In this document: positions 53,667-62,790 of the stretch, piece by piece | Layout: the number at the start of each line of letters is the position of its first letter | Position numbering within the stretch: position 1 is the stretch's first letter | Source of the DNA: Erythrobacter sp. SD-21 | GTDB taxonomy: Bacteria; Pseudomonadota; Alphaproteobacteria; Sphingomonadales; Sphingomonadaceae | Direction of reading: 5' to 3' | Assembly: GCF_000181515.1 (NCBI RefSeq) | Contig: NZ_ABCG01000008.1 | Location: 84,253-148,252 of the forward strand | DNA length: 64,000 nucleotides | The notes under the pieces: model-generated | Told to the model about the DNA's origin: nothing | What the model saw: only the letters and a program-made list of their open reading frames with translations | The model's database searches: none | Made by a program: the position numbers and the translations under genes

Positions 53667-54770
53667 TTACGCAGCCTGTGCGACACGGTTTCGCCCTTCC
53701 CGCTTGGCGTTGTAAAGCGCGGTGTCGGCGCGCGCGAACAGGGTGAGCGCGGCATCGCCGTCCTGAAGTTCGGCATGGCCGGCGCTGATTGTCACCGAAG
53801 GGACAGGCGCGCTGTGTGTGCCGGCCTCGATCGCCCAGCGCAGCCGCTCGGCCGCCCTCAACGCCGATTGGACGTCGCATGAAGGCATGATCCAGAGGAA
53901 CTCCTCGCCGCGGATCCGGCCCACGACATCGCGCTCGCGCGCCTGGCGCGCGGCGATCTTGCCGATCATGCCGAGCACCCGATCGCCCGCGGGATGGCCA
54001 TGCCTGTCGTTCACATGCTTGAAGTGATCGACGTCGAAGACGATGACCGAAAGACTTTCGCCATCTTGTCTCGCCCGCACAACCGCGCGGTCGAGTTCCG
54101 CCATGACAGACCGACGGTTCGCCAACTCGGTCAGTGCGTCGGTTTCGGCCTCCTTCTTGGCTCGTTCGGCCTGCGCAATCGCCTCGTCACGATCGCGTAG
54201 CAGCGCGTATTCCTTCGACACGTCGCGAACGACCATGAAGACTTGTTCGCACTGGCCTTCGGGCGAAAAGAAATGCCGCACATTGGCGCGGAGCATCCGG
54301 GGCAAGTGATCTTCTGCACCGAGTTCGAATTCGACACAATAGGGCGCGGTATCTTTGGCATGGGCACAGAGGGCCGTCTCCAACTGCCCCATACCCTCCG
54401 GCATGATCGCCTGAAGTGTCTCCTCCGTCGGTGGCGTCCCCGGCGCCAATCCGACCAAACTGCACATCTCGGTTGACCAAAGGTGCCGCCGTGGTTCGAT
54501 TTCGATGCACCAACGGCCATAGCCAGCCAGTCCCTCCGCGGTTTGCAACATGTATACGTTGTTGGCGAATTGCTGCGCTTCGGTGCGGAAATGGCGCGTG
54601 GTCCGGCGTGCGCGCCAGCTGTACGCGGCAAGGAAAAGGAGGGTGAGGATGAGCAGGAGAGCCCCGGCGACGGGACCAGGATTGAGATATGCTACCGCCG
54701 CCAGCAGCCCTGCGGTCAGCCAGGCTACCAGCGAAGGGATTTTTACCGGTGGCATTCTGACGTGACGCAC
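53667..54770 (-). CDS. Membrane diguanylate cyclase with PAS-like domain
   Basis: 367 residues. Two hydrophobic segments (about residues 10-50), a PAS-like domain (about 75-185) and a GGDEF domain. The core reads VGRIRGEEFLWIMPS, so the first Gly of GGDEF is Arg (RGEEF); some such variants keep activity. An inhibitory-site motif RERD lies five residues upstream. SVIVFDVDHFKHVNDRHGHPAGD is normal. GTG at 54770 is preferred because GGAGAGG lies just before it; an ATG 15 bases later is possible. Confidence 0.88.
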   Translation of the reverse strand: MRHVRMPPVKIPSLVAWLTAGLLAAVAYLNPGPVAGALLLILTLLFLAAYSWRARRTTRHFRTEAQQFANNVYMLQTAEGLAGYGRWCIEIEPRRHLWSTEMCSLVGLAPGTPPTEETLQAIMPEGMGQLETALCAHAKDTAPYCVEFELGAEDHLPRMLRANVRHFFSPEGQCEQVFMVVRDVSKEYALLRDRDEAIAQAERAKKEAETDALTELANRRSVMAELDRAVVRARQDGESLSVIVFDVDHFKHVNDRHGHPAGDRVLGMIGKIAARQARERDVVGRIRGEEFLWIMPSCDVQSALRAAERLRWAIEAGTHSAPVPSVTISAGHAELQDGDAALTLFARADTALYNAKREGRNRVAQAA

Positions 54771-54847
54771 GGGCCTCTCCTGATCGGAAGGAGCGGATAG
54801 GCCGCTGCGCGGTAAGGTAGCGTCGCCTAAGGCCTAGGCGCAATCAC

Positions 54848-56239
54848 CTAGGCAGCGTCGGCCTGTTGCTGCGACTGCTCGGCGTTGAGTGTCTCGGCGA
54901 TCAGGAAGGCCAGCTCCAGCGATTGCGCAGCGTTGAGGCGCGGGTCGCAATGGGTGTGATAGCGGTCTTTCAGCGCCTCGTCGGTAATCGCCACGGCGCC
55001 GCCGACGCATTCGGTCACGTCCTGTCCGGTCATCTCGACATGGATGCCGCCCGGATGGGTGCCCTCGGCGCGGTGGACGGCGAAGAAGCCCTTTACTTCC
55101 GACAGGATGCGATCAAAAGGTCGCGTCTTGTAGCCGCTTTCCGACTTCACGACATTGCCGTGCATCGGGTCGCAGCTCCACACCACCGGGTGCCCTTCGG
55201 TCTTCAAGGCGCGCACGAGACGCGGCAGGCCTTCTTCGACCTTGTCGTGGCCGAAGCGGCTTATGAGCGTAATGCGGCCCGGCTCGCGCGAAGGATTAAG
55301 CGTGTCGAGCAGGTTGAGCATCGTGTCGGTATCGAGGCTCGGCCCGCATTTTATGCCCAGCGGATTGCCGATGCCGCGCGCGAATTCAACATGCGCGCTG
55401 CCTTCGAAGCGCGTGCGGTCGCCGATCCACACCATGTGGGCGCTTGTATCGTACCAGTCGCCCGTCAGGCTGTCTCGGCGGGTCAGCGCCTGCTCGTAGG
55501 GGAGCAGCAGCGCCTCGTGGCTGGTGTAGAAGCTCGTGCCTTGCAGTTGCGGCAAGGTTTCCGGCGTGACCCCGCAAGCTTCCATGAAATCGAGCGCTTC
55601 CCCGATCCTTTCGGCAACGTCGGAAAATTTCTCCGCCCAGGGGCTGCGGCCCATGAAATCGAGCGTCCACTGGTGGACCTGACGCAGATTGGCATAGCCG
55701 CCACCAGCAAAGGCGCGCAGCAGGTTGAGCGTGGCCGAAGCCTGGAAATAGGCGCGGACCATGCGTTGCGGATCGTTGGTGCGGGTCGCCGCATCGAATT
55801 CGATGCCGTTGACGTTGTCGCCGAAGTAGCTCGGCAGCGTCACGTCGCCCTGCGTTTCGGTGTCGGAGCTGCGCGGCTTGGCGAATTGCCCCGCCATGCG
55901 GCCGACTTTCACCACCGGCTTCTTGCTGGCGAAGGTCATGACGACCGCCATCTGCAGCAACACGCGGAAGGTGTCGCGGATGTTGTTGGGGTGGAATTCG
56001 GCGAAGCTTTCCGCGCAATCGCCGCCTTGCAGCAGGAAAGCGTTGCCCGCCGCGACTTCGGCGAGGTCGGCTTTCAGCGCACGCGCCTCGCCTGCAAAGA
56101 CCAGCGGAGGGTGACTGGCAAGCGCACCGGTCGCCCCGTCTAGCGCTTCGGCGCTGTCATAGCGCGGCAGGTGCTTCGCTTCGAAGTTCTGCCAGCTATC
56201 GGGTGCCCATTCGCGTGCCATTACCAGGTCCAGTTCCAT
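54848..56239 (-). CDS. aroG: 3-deoxy-D-arabino-heptulosonate 7-phosphate synthase, class II
   Basis: First step of the shikimate pathway (phosphoenolpyruvate plus erythrose-4-phosphate). The 463-residue class II (plant/Mycobacterium-like) enzyme has [72 protein letters not shown] and [14 protein letters not shown]. Metal-binding Cys and His are in the first and last motifs. The start is ATG 56239; the ATG six codons later is equally plausible. Confidence 0.95.
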   Translation of the reverse strand: MELDLVMAREWAPDSWQNFEAKHLPRYDSAEALDGATGALASHPPLVFAGEARALKADLAEVAAGNAFLLQGGDCAESFAEFHPNNIRDTFRVLLQMAVVMTFASKKPVVKVGRMAGQFAKPRSSDTETQGDVTLPSYFGDNVNGIEFDAATRTNDPQRMVRAYFQASATLNLLRAFAGGGYANLRQVHQWTLDFMGRSPWAEKFSDVAERIGEALDFMEACGVTPETLPQLQGTSFYTSHEALLLPYEQALTRRDSLTGDWYDTSAHMVWIGDRTRFEGSAHVEFARGIGNPLGIKCGPSLDTDTMLNLLDTLNPSREPGRITLISRFGHDKVEEGLPRLVRALKTEGHPVVWSCDPMHGNVVKSESGYKTRPFDRILSEVKGFFAVHRAEGTHPGGIHVEMTGQDVTECVGGAVAITDEALKDRYHTHCDPRLNAAQSLELAFLIAETLNAEQSQQQADAA

Positions 56240-56332
56240 TCAATACGGGCGGGAATCCAAGCCCAGCCGCCATTCTAGCGCAAGCAGCATAAACTTGGAC
56301 CCTCCAAAAGAGCGATTGCGGGCGGGCGCTTT

Positions 56333-59266
56333 TTACCGGCCGCTCTGCGCATTCGCCCGAATGGCGGAGGTCGCCAGCTTTTGGCCTTCGGGGATGACTG
56401 CCATGCGCCATCCCGAGGTGCCGGCGAAATACTCGCGTGCGAGCGAGAGCATGGCTTCGGGCGTGGTCTGCGAATAGTCGGTGATCAGGCCGCGCAGCGC
56501 ACGCATCCGGCGCGGATCCTGTGTCGAGCCTTCCAGTTCGAGCAGGTAGAAGTAATTGCCGCTCGAAATACGCTCGTAATAGTTACGCAGCGGCTCGGTG
56601 GCGCGGGCCAGTTCGTCGGCGCTCGGCGGCGTTTCGGTCAGCTCGCGCGCGATCCGGTCGGCCTCGGCGAAGAAGACCGGCACATCACGCGGCTGCAATT
56701 GCGCAAAACCGGTAATCGAGCCGCCGCTTTCGACATCGCTCGGCCAGTCGAGGCGCACCGAGGGAGCATAGCTTGCCCCTGCCTTTTCGCGCATGGCGTC
56801 GAGCAGGCGGTTGCTGAACACTTCGGTCAGGATGGCAAGCTGGCGCGATTTGCGGATCTCGCCCATGCCGCCGCCCGCCGGCCATGCGATGACCGCCGCG
56901 GCCTGGTTCGCTTCGCCCTTGTGATAGCGCACCACGGTTTCGCCGGCGGGCGCGATGTCGAGCGTACGGACGAGGACTTCGGCCGGAATCGGCTTGCGGT
57001 CGGGCAAGGCGCCGAAGGTCTTCGCGAGCGTTTGTACCGCTTCCTCACCGTCGAAATCGCCGAAGATCAGCACTTCGACCGGACCCTGGCCAAGGATCGG
57101 TTCCCACACTTTGCGGAAGCCTTCGACCGAGGTCGCGGCCAGTTCGTCGGGCGTGGATGTCTCGAAGATCGGGTTCTGGTCGTAGATGTAATATTCAAGA
57201 TCGCGGTTGAGCACGCCGCCGGGGCTGGCTTCATAGCTCTGGTACGCAAGCCGTCCCGCTGCCTTGGCGCGCGCGACTGGGTTCGGATCCCAGCGCGGCA
57301 TGCCGAGCTTAGCTGCGAATAGGTAAAGCTGGTCGGCAAGGTCCTGCCGCCGCGTCTGCGCGCCGAAGGTGAAGGTGCCTTCCTCGATCGTAAAGTCGAA
57401 GCCCATCTTGCGGCCCGTTGAGATACGGTCGAGCTCTTCCTGCCCGAGCTCACCCAGTCCCGACTGGATCAGCGCGGCCTGCCCGAGGCCGATGTATGGG
57501 GCATCCTCAGGCGCGAAGGCCCGAAGGCCCGCCCCGAAACGCACCTTGACCGCCACGCGGCCGGGCTCGTGATCGTTCGCCATCAGCAGGGCGGTCACGC
57601 CGTTGGCGAACTCCACCCGCTCGACAGCGCCGATGCCGTGCGGCTCGCGGGCGATAATTTCACCCGGCTCGCCGATGGCGGGCTGGTCTTCGAAACTCAC
57701 GGTCTGCGCGGCAAGACGTGCGTTGGCGTCGGCATCGACACGTTCGAGCAAGGCGATCTTCAGCGCAGCTTCGTCGGCCTCGTCAGCATCGGGCGTGATG
57801 TAGGTAGCGCGGATGACCTCGCCGCCGAACAGCTTGCGCGTTTCCGCCAGCACCGTCTGCGGCGTGGCTTTCGCCTTCATCGAATTGAAGACCATCAAGA
57901 AGGTCTCGGGAGCCGCAATCGCCTCGCGGATATCGACCGCGTTGACGAGATCGTCTGCATAATTCGAGCCTGCGAGGACCGAGCGCTGTTCGACCATGTT
58001 CGCAAAAGCGACTTCCATCTCGGCCAGCTCGCGGTCCATCTCCTCCTGCGTCGGAGGGTTGGCAACCGCATCCGCGATCACTGCACGCACGTCGGTGAGC
58101 GCGGCCTGCCAGTCCTCGGTCAGCGGCGCGAACTGCACCAGAGTTGCGTGGGTCGAGCGGCTGATCTTGTCTTCGCTGACCTGAGCATAGAGATAGCTGC
58201 CACCACCACGCGCACGCGCTTCAAGGCGGCGGTTGATGAGCTGCAGCGCCAGTGATTCCCGCAAGCGGCCTTCGTTGTAGACGATCGTGTCGTCGACCTG
58301 CCGCCAGGGGCGGAAATAGCCATAGGTAAAGGCGCGCGGGAGCGAGGGTTCGACAATGACCGCGACTTCGCCCACCGGGTTCGCCGGATCGGCGCCGCTG
58401 GGCGCCACGGGATCGCCGAAGTCGGGCGCAGATGTCGTGGTCCCGCTCCCCTTCCAGTCGGCGAAATACTTCTCGAGCGTCGCGGCGAAGAGGATTGGAT
58501 CGAGGTCGCCGACCACCGAAATCACGGTGTTTTCGGGGCGGTACCAGCGGTCGTAGAACGCCTGTACCGATGCGCCGCTCGCGCTCTGGAGGCTGTCCTC
58601 GGTGCCGATGGTGATACGCTCCGCCATGCGCTGGCCGGCAAAAAGCGTCTGCAGCGTCCGCTCGCTGACCCGCTCGCCGACGCCGCCACGCTCACGCTTT
58701 TCTGCCAGAACAATCGGCACTTCAGCGCGCACGTTGCCGTCGGACAGCACCGGCGCGCGCACCATGCCCGACAGCAGCTTCATGCTCTCGTCGAGCTTTG
58801 CCGCATCCACATCGGGAATGTCGAGCTTGTAGACCGTGTGCGTGGGGCTGGTCTCGGCGTTGGTGTCGCTGCCGAACGTCGCGCCGAGGCGCTGCCAGGC
58901 GGGAATGGCTTCCGCGGGGCCAAGATATTTGCTCTCGCGGAACAGCAAGTGCTCCAGCAAATGCGCATAGCCCAGCTCGTCGTCATTCTCGTAGAGAGAT
59001 CCGGCGTCGATGCGCACGCGGATGGAGACCTGCCCCGGCGGCACGCCGTTCTCGCGCACGCCGTAGCGCAGGCCGTTGTCGAGCTCGCCGAACAGCCATT
59101 CCTCGTCCCGTGGGACATCGCTGTTCTCGTAGATCCACGGTGTTTCGCTTTCCGCCTGTAGGGACTCCGGCCGCTCCGCTTCCTGCGCAGGGAGGGTCTG
59201 CGGAACCAGCAGAAGGAAGGGGAGAACTAACGCGAGACGCCGTGCGGCGCGCAAAGGATCGGTCAT
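56333..59266 (-). CDS. M16 family zinc peptidase, two-domain pitrilysin type
   Basis: A 977-residue secreted or periplasmic protease: signal peptide (RLALVLPFLLLVPQTLPAQ) followed by an active N-terminal half with the inverted zinc motif HLLEH (H102, E105, H106; in AHLLEHLLFRES) and a second half with the same fold but no motif. The second half closes the chamber. Substrates are probably small peptides. ATG at 59266 gives the signal peptide; the frame is open upstream to 59323. The size matches the long pitrilysin-like class. Confidence 0.9.
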   Translation of the reverse strand: MTDPLRAARRLALVLPFLLLVPQTLPAQEAERPESLQAESETPWIYENSDVPRDEEWLFGELDNGLRYGVRENGVPPGQVSIRVRIDAGSLYENDDELGYAHLLEHLLFRESKYLGPAEAIPAWQRLGATFGSDTNAETSPTHTVYKLDIPDVDAAKLDESMKLLSGMVRAPVLSDGNVRAEVPIVLAEKRERGGVGERVSERTLQTLFAGQRMAERITIGTEDSLQSASGASVQAFYDRWYRPENTVISVVGDLDPILFAATLEKYFADWKGSGTTTSAPDFGDPVAPSGADPANPVGEVAVIVEPSLPRAFTYGYFRPWRQVDDTIVYNEGRLRESLALQLINRRLEARARGGGSYLYAQVSEDKISRSTHATLVQFAPLTEDWQAALTDVRAVIADAVANPPTQEEMDRELAEMEVAFANMVEQRSVLAGSNYADDLVNAVDIREAIAAPETFLMVFNSMKAKATPQTVLAETRKLFGGEVIRATYITPDADEADEAALKIALLERVDADANARLAAQTVSFEDQPAIGEPGEIIAREPHGIGAVERVEFANGVTALLMANDHEPGRVAVKVRFGAGLRAFAPEDAPYIGLGQAALIQSGLGELGQEELDRISTGRKMGFDFTIEEGTFTFGAQTRRQDLADQLYLFAAKLGMPRWDPNPVARAKAAGRLAYQSYEASPGGVLNRDLEYYIYDQNPIFETSTPDELAATSVEGFRKVWEPILGQGPVEVLIFGDFDGEEAVQTLAKTFGALPDRKPIPAEVLVRTLDIAPAGETVVRYHKGEANQAAAVIAWPAGGGMGEIRKSRQLAILTEVFSNRLLDAMREKAGASYAPSVRLDWPSDVESGGSITGFAQLQPRDVPVFFAEADRIARELTETPPSADELARATEPLRNYYERISSGNYFYLLELEGSTQDPRRMRALRGLITDYSQTTPEAMLSLAREYFAGTSGWRMAVIPEGQKLATSAIRANAQSGR

Positions 59267-59391
59267 GGCGCGGCATATAGGAACGGTGGGTCTGAAGCGC
59301 CAGTGAATGGGGACGCGAAGCAAAGGAAAACCGTCAGGGCGCGAGGCAGGAATGGGTTGTAGCCCGGCCCCCTCGCGCCTACATCGCGGCC

Positions 59392-59973
59392 ATGTTCATC
59401 GAAACCGAAACCACGCCCAATCCCGCCAGCCTCAAGTTCCTGCCCGGCCGCCCGGTCATGGGCCAGGGAACGCGGGAGTTCGCCAACCCGGAAGCTGCCG
59501 AAGCGAGCCCGCTCGCACAAGCTATCTTCGACACTGGCGAGGTCGTGAACGTCTTCTTTGGTGGCGATTTCATCACCGTCACCTCCGCGCCCGGTGTCAG
59601 CTGGAGCGATCTGAAGCCGCAGGTCCTCTCGATACTACTCGACCATTTCGTGTCCGAAGCCCCGCTGTTCGTGCCCGGCACCGCGGGCGGCATCGCCGTT
59701 CCTGCGGAGGACGAAGCGCTGCTGGTCGAGGAGAATGCAGCCGACGCCGACATCGTCGCGCAGATCAACGAACTGCTCGAAACGCGCGTCCGCCCGGCCG
59801 TGGCCGGAGACGGCGGTGACATCCAGTACCGCGGGTTCAAGGACGGCGTGGTTTACCTTCAGCTTCAGGGCGCCTGTTCGGGTTGCCCCTCCTCCACCGC
59901 GACGCTGAAGCACGGTATCGAAGGCCTCCTGAAACATTACGTCCCCGAGGTCGTTGAAGTCCGCGCAGCCTGA
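59392..59973 (+). CDS. NfuA/NifU-type iron-sulfur scaffold protein
   Basis: 193 residues. The N-terminal Nfu domain (MFIETETTPNPASLKFLPGR) is followed by a C-terminal NifU domain with the cluster-binding LQGACSGCPSSTATLKHGIE (CxxC near residue 163). Members carry Fe-S clusters to target proteins. This short form has both domains, as in eukaryotic NFU1 and alphaproteobacterial relatives. It is not in an isc or suf operon. Confidence 0.93.
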   Translation: MFIETETTPNPASLKFLPGRPVMGQGTREFANPEAAEASPLAQAIFDTGEVVNVFFGGDFITVTSAPGVSWSDLKPQVLSILLDHFVSEAPLFVPGTAGGIAVPAEDEALLVEENAADADIVAQINELLETRVRPAVAGDGGDIQYRGFKDGVVYLQLQGACSGCPSSTATLKHGIEGLLKHYVPEVVEVRAA

Positions 59974-60001
59974 CTTCACTTCTAACGTTCCAAGGACTTC
60001 C

Positions 60002-60610
60002 ATGACCAAGCAATTCCACGACAACCACCTGTCGGCCGACGCGCTTGACCAGATCTTTCGCGAAGCGCGCAGTTACAACGGCTGGCACGAAAAGGACGTG
60101 AGCGAGAAGCAGATCGAGGCGATCTACGAATTGCTGAAGATGGGTCCGACCTCGGCCAATATGCAGCCGGGTCGCTTTGTCTGGTGCAAGAGCCAGAAAT
60201 CGCGCGACAAGCTGGCCGAATTCGCGTCAGAGGGTAACAAGGAAAAGATCAAGACCGCGCCGGTCGTGGTCGTGATCGGTTACGATATCGACTTCCACGA
60301 AGAGCTGCCGTGGCTTTTCCCGCACACCGACGCCAAGAGCTGGTTCGAAGGCGACGAGGAGGGCCGCAAGGAAGGCGCCGCGCGCAATTCCGCCTTGCAG
60401 GGCGCTTACCTGATGATCGCGGCGCGCGCGCTGGGCCTCGATTGCGGCCCTATGTCGGGCGTCGATCTCGACAAGGTGACCGAGCATTTCTTCGCCGACA
60501 GCCCCCGTCACCGCGCGGATTGGGTCTGCGCCATCGGCTATGGCGACAAGGAAACGATCTTCGGTCGCTCGCCCCGTCCCGATTTCGACAAGTTCAACCG
60601 CATCAACTGA
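60002..60610 (+). CDS. Nitroreductase family protein, malonic semialdehyde reductase (RutE/HadB)-like
   Basis: 202 residues: SYNGWHEKDVSEKQIEAIYELLKMGPTSANMQPGRFVWCKS, KIKTAPVVVVIGYDIDFHEELPWLFPHTD, RNSALQGAYLMIAARALGLDCGPMSG and ADWVCAIGYGDKETIFGRSPRPDF. This pattern belongs to the RutE group, which reduces malonic semialdehyde in uracil breakdown. No rut genes are nearby, so the physiological substrate is uncertain. ATG at 60002. Confidence 0.86.
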   Translation: MTKQFHDNHLSADALDQIFREARSYNGWHEKDVSEKQIEAIYELLKMGPTSANMQPGRFVWCKSQKSRDKLAEFASEGNKEKIKTAPVVVVIGYDIDFHEELPWLFPHTDAKSWFEGDEEGRKEGAARNSALQGAYLMIAARALGLDCGPMSGVDLDKVTEHFFADSPRHRADWVCAIGYGDKETIFGRSPRPDFDKFNRIN

Positions 60611-60646
60611 CTTGATGCGCGAAGCGGTCTGAGGCAGGGCGCTGCC

Positions 60647-61264
60647 ATGCGCGTGCTTACCATCGAAACCGCTACCGAAGCCTGCTCCGTCGCCCTGTTC
60701 GAGGGCAGCGAGCTGGTGGATGCGCATCACGAAGTCTTGGGCCGCGGCCATGCCGAACGGCTGGTCCCGATGGTCGAGAGGCTGCCCGGCAAGGGGCGTG
60801 CGGACCAGATCCGCGTCTCGCTTGGTCCGGGCAGCTTTACTGGCGTCCGCATCGGCCTCGCCGTTGCGCGGGCGCTCGGCCTTGCCTGGCAATCCGAGGT
60901 GCGCGGTTATCCGACGCTGGCGCTGGTGGCCGCGATCGCGAAGGATTGCCACGCCAGCGGCGACGTCACCGTCTGCATGAATGGCGGCCATGGCCAATGG
61001 TTCGTCCAGAACTACGAGGCCGACGGACTCCCGCAAGGAGACGCTGCGTCACTCGTCCCGGACGAGGCAGCGACCGGACATGTGCATCCGCTTATCGCCG
61101 GAAATCGGGCGCAGGAATTGGCCGGACTGATCACGTCCTCGCCGCACGATGCGCTGGACACCCTGCCCGATGCGCGACACGTTCTGCACCTTTCCGAAAA
61201 GCTGCTGACAGCAGACCTCTCCCCTATTTACGGCCGCGCCCCGGACGCGAAACTACCCGCATGA
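60647..61264 (+). CDS. tsaB: tRNA threonylcarbamoyladenosine biosynthesis protein TsaB
   Basis: Partner of TsaD in making t6A on ANN-decoding tRNAs. 205 residues with the ASKHA fold: MRVLTIETATEACSVALFEG, GRGHAERLVPMVERL, VSLGPGSFTGVRIGLAVARALGLA and a C-terminal end SPIYGRAPDAK. The stop overlaps rimI (ATGA), a common bacterial pair. Confidence 0.92.
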   Translation: MRVLTIETATEACSVALFEGSELVDAHHEVLGRGHAERLVPMVERLPGKGRADQIRVSLGPGSFTGVRIGLAVARALGLAWQSEVRGYPTLALVAAIAKDCHASGDVTVCMNGGHGQWFVQNYEADGLPQGDAASLVPDEAATGHVHPLIAGNRAQELAGLITSSPHDALDTLPDARHVLHLSEKLLTADLSPIYGRAPDAKLPA

Positions 61265-61716
61265 AGGACGACCTCGACCGGCTGATGGCCGTGATGGAGG
61301 CCAGTTTCGATCCGCATTATCGCGAAGCCTGGACCCGCAAGCAGGTCGCGGATTCGCTCACCACGCCCTCGACCTACATGATCCTCATCAATGCCGACGG
61401 AGGAATACCGTCGAACGGCGAAGATGCGGCCGGTTTCGTTCTTGCCCGCCAGGCATTGGACGAGATCGAATTGCTGTTGATCGCTGTCCACCCGGACCAT
61501 CGCGGGATTGGTCTCGGGCGAGCCCTTCTTCGTCATTTCTGCGATAGCGCCCGTCAGCGGGGGGCCGCGCAAGTATTTTTGGAGATGCGGGCTAACAATC
61601 CTGCGGAACGATTGTATCGAAAGGAAGGCTTCGAGCAGATCGGACTTCGCCGCGACTATTACCGCACTCTCTTGGGCAGCCCGATAGACGCACTGACCTT
61701 CGCAAAACAGCTCTGA
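61261..61716 (+). CDS. rimI: Ribosomal protein S18 alanine N-acetyltransferase RimI-like
   Basis: 151 residues of the GNAT fold: EASFDPHYREAWTRKQV at the start, the acetyl-CoA site IAVHPDHRGIGLGRALLRHF (RGIGLG) and FLEMRANNPAERLYRKEGFEQIG. RimI acetylates the N-terminal alanine of S18. The coupling to tsaB supports this name. A small extra loop (GGIPSNGEDA) interrupts beta strands 2-3. Confidence 0.9.
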   Translation: MKDDLDRLMAVMEASFDPHYREAWTRKQVADSLTTPSTYMILINADGGIPSNGEDAAGFVLARQALDEIELLLIAVHPDHRGIGLGRALLRHFCDSARQRGAAQVFLEMRANNPAERLYRKEGFEQIGLRRDYYRTLLGSPIDALTFAKQL

Positions 61717-61767
61717 TCCGAAATTCGGATACAGGCAAGTTGTAAGCACGCGACAAAATGGCGAGAA

Positions 61768-61785
61768 TCTACAATTTATAGTAGA
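61768..61785. promoter_or_regulatory. Inverted repeat TCTAC-N8-GTAGA upstream of mucR
   Basis: A 5-bp arm inverted repeat with an AT-rich 8-base centre (AATTTATA) in an AT-rich stretch 49 to 66 bases before the mucR start. MucR-type regulators bind AT-rich sites and often repress themselves, so this is a candidate autoregulatory site. Confidence 0.45.
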
Positions 61786-61833
61786 CTCTGCTAATAAGCC
61801 CAAATAGGCACCCTTAAAAGGTGGAGTTGATCT

Positions 61834-62274
61834 ATGGAAGAATTCGAAACCGATATGACTGAGACGCTGATTACGCTGACCTCGGATATCGTTGCTGCCC
61901 ATGTTTCCAATAACAGTGTCGCCGTCGACGACGTGCCGACGCTGATTTCCAACGTCTATTCTGCGCTTTCCGGCCTCGGCGGAACGGGTGTGGCCGAAGA
62001 ATCGCGCCCCGATCCAGCCGTATCAGTCCGCGCTTCGGTCAAGAAAGACCACATCATCTGCCTCGACTGCGGCAAGAAGATGAAAATGCTCAAGCGTCAC
62101 CTGTCGACCGAACACGACATGACGCCCGACGATTATCGCCAGCGGTGGGAACTACCTTCGGATTACCCGATGGTTGCCCCCGAATACGCCGATACCCGGC
62201 GCGATCTCGCCAAGAAGATCGGTCTCGGTCGCAAGCCCGGCCAGAAGCGGGGCCGCAAGAAAAAGGAAGCGTAG
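61834..62274 (+). CDS. MucR/Ros family transcriptional regulator
   Basis: A 146-residue zinc-finger regulator with C76-x2-C79-x9-H89-x4-H94 in ICLDCGKKMKMLKRHLSTEH, the Ros/MucR pattern, followed by DDYRQRWELPSDYPMVAPEYAD and a basic tail ending KRGRKKKEA. In rhizobia and Brucella such proteins control exopolysaccharide, motility and virulence genes. Targets here are unknown. The GGTGGAGTTG ahead of ATG 61834 is an adequate ribosome binding site. Confidence 0.93.
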   Translation: MEEFETDMTETLITLTSDIVAAHVSNNSVAVDDVPTLISNVYSALSGLGGTGVAEESRPDPAVSVRASVKKDHIICLDCGKKMKMLKRHLSTEHDMTPDDYRQRWELPSDYPMVAPEYADTRRDLAKKIGLGRKPGQKRGRKKKEA

Positions 62275-62316
62275 AAGCGCTCCTTGGCAAAAGCCCTTTG
62301 GTTCGCCTTGAGGTAG

Positions 62317-62350
62317 ACGCCCCGGCCCGATAAGGGTGCGGGGCGTTTAT
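62317..62350 (+). terminator. Terminator after mucR
   Basis: An 8-bp stem ACGCCCCG/CGGGGCGT (62317-62324 and 62339-62346) with a 14-base loop, followed by TTATT. It lies between mucR and the fur-like gene. Confidence 0.75.
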
Positions 62351-62367
62351 TCATTCAGGAAACCGAA

Positions 62368-62790
62368 TTGCACCAGCATATCGATCTCGAACAGCTCTGC
62401 GCCGACAAGGGCCTTCGCATCACCGAGCAACGCCGCGTGATCGCCAAGGTCCTGTCCGAAAGTGACGACCACCCTGATGTGGAGATGGTGCACGAACGCG
62501 CGAACAAGATCGACCCGGGCATTTCCATCGCCACGGTCTATCGCACCGTGCGCCTGTTCGAAGAAGCCGGCATTCTCGACCGCCACGATTTCGGCGATGG
62601 CCGCGCCCGTTACGAAGCCGCTCCCGAAGCGCATCACGATCACTTGATCGACGTGGAATCAGGCAAGGTCGTGGAATTTGTCGACCCCGAGCTCGAAGCA
62701 CTGCAAAAACAGATCGCCGAAAAGCTGGGCTACCGCCTCGTCGACCACCGCATGGAGCTCTATGGCGTCCGGCTCGACCGCAAAAGCTGA
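62368..62790 (+). CDS. Fur family regulator lacking the C-terminal cysteines
   Basis: 140 residues: winged-helix part GLRITEQRRVIAKVLSESDDHPDVEMVHERANK and ISIATVYRTVRLFEEAGIL, then the dimer domain with HHDHLIDVESGKVVEF. Most Fur proteins have HHDHLIC-x2-C here; in this protein the CxxC is replaced by DVES and no later cysteine is present. Alphaproteobacterial Fur/Mur/Irr relatives share this loss, so a manganese or haem-linked role is as likely as iron. TTG at 62368 with GGAA upstream is used. Confidence 0.88.
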   Translation: MHQHIDLEQLCADKGLRITEQRRVIAKVLSESDDHPDVEMVHERANKIDPGISIATVYRTVRLFEEAGILDRHDFGDGRARYEAAPEAHHDHLIDVESGKVVEFVDPELEALQKQIAEKLGYRLVDHRMELYGVRLDRKS

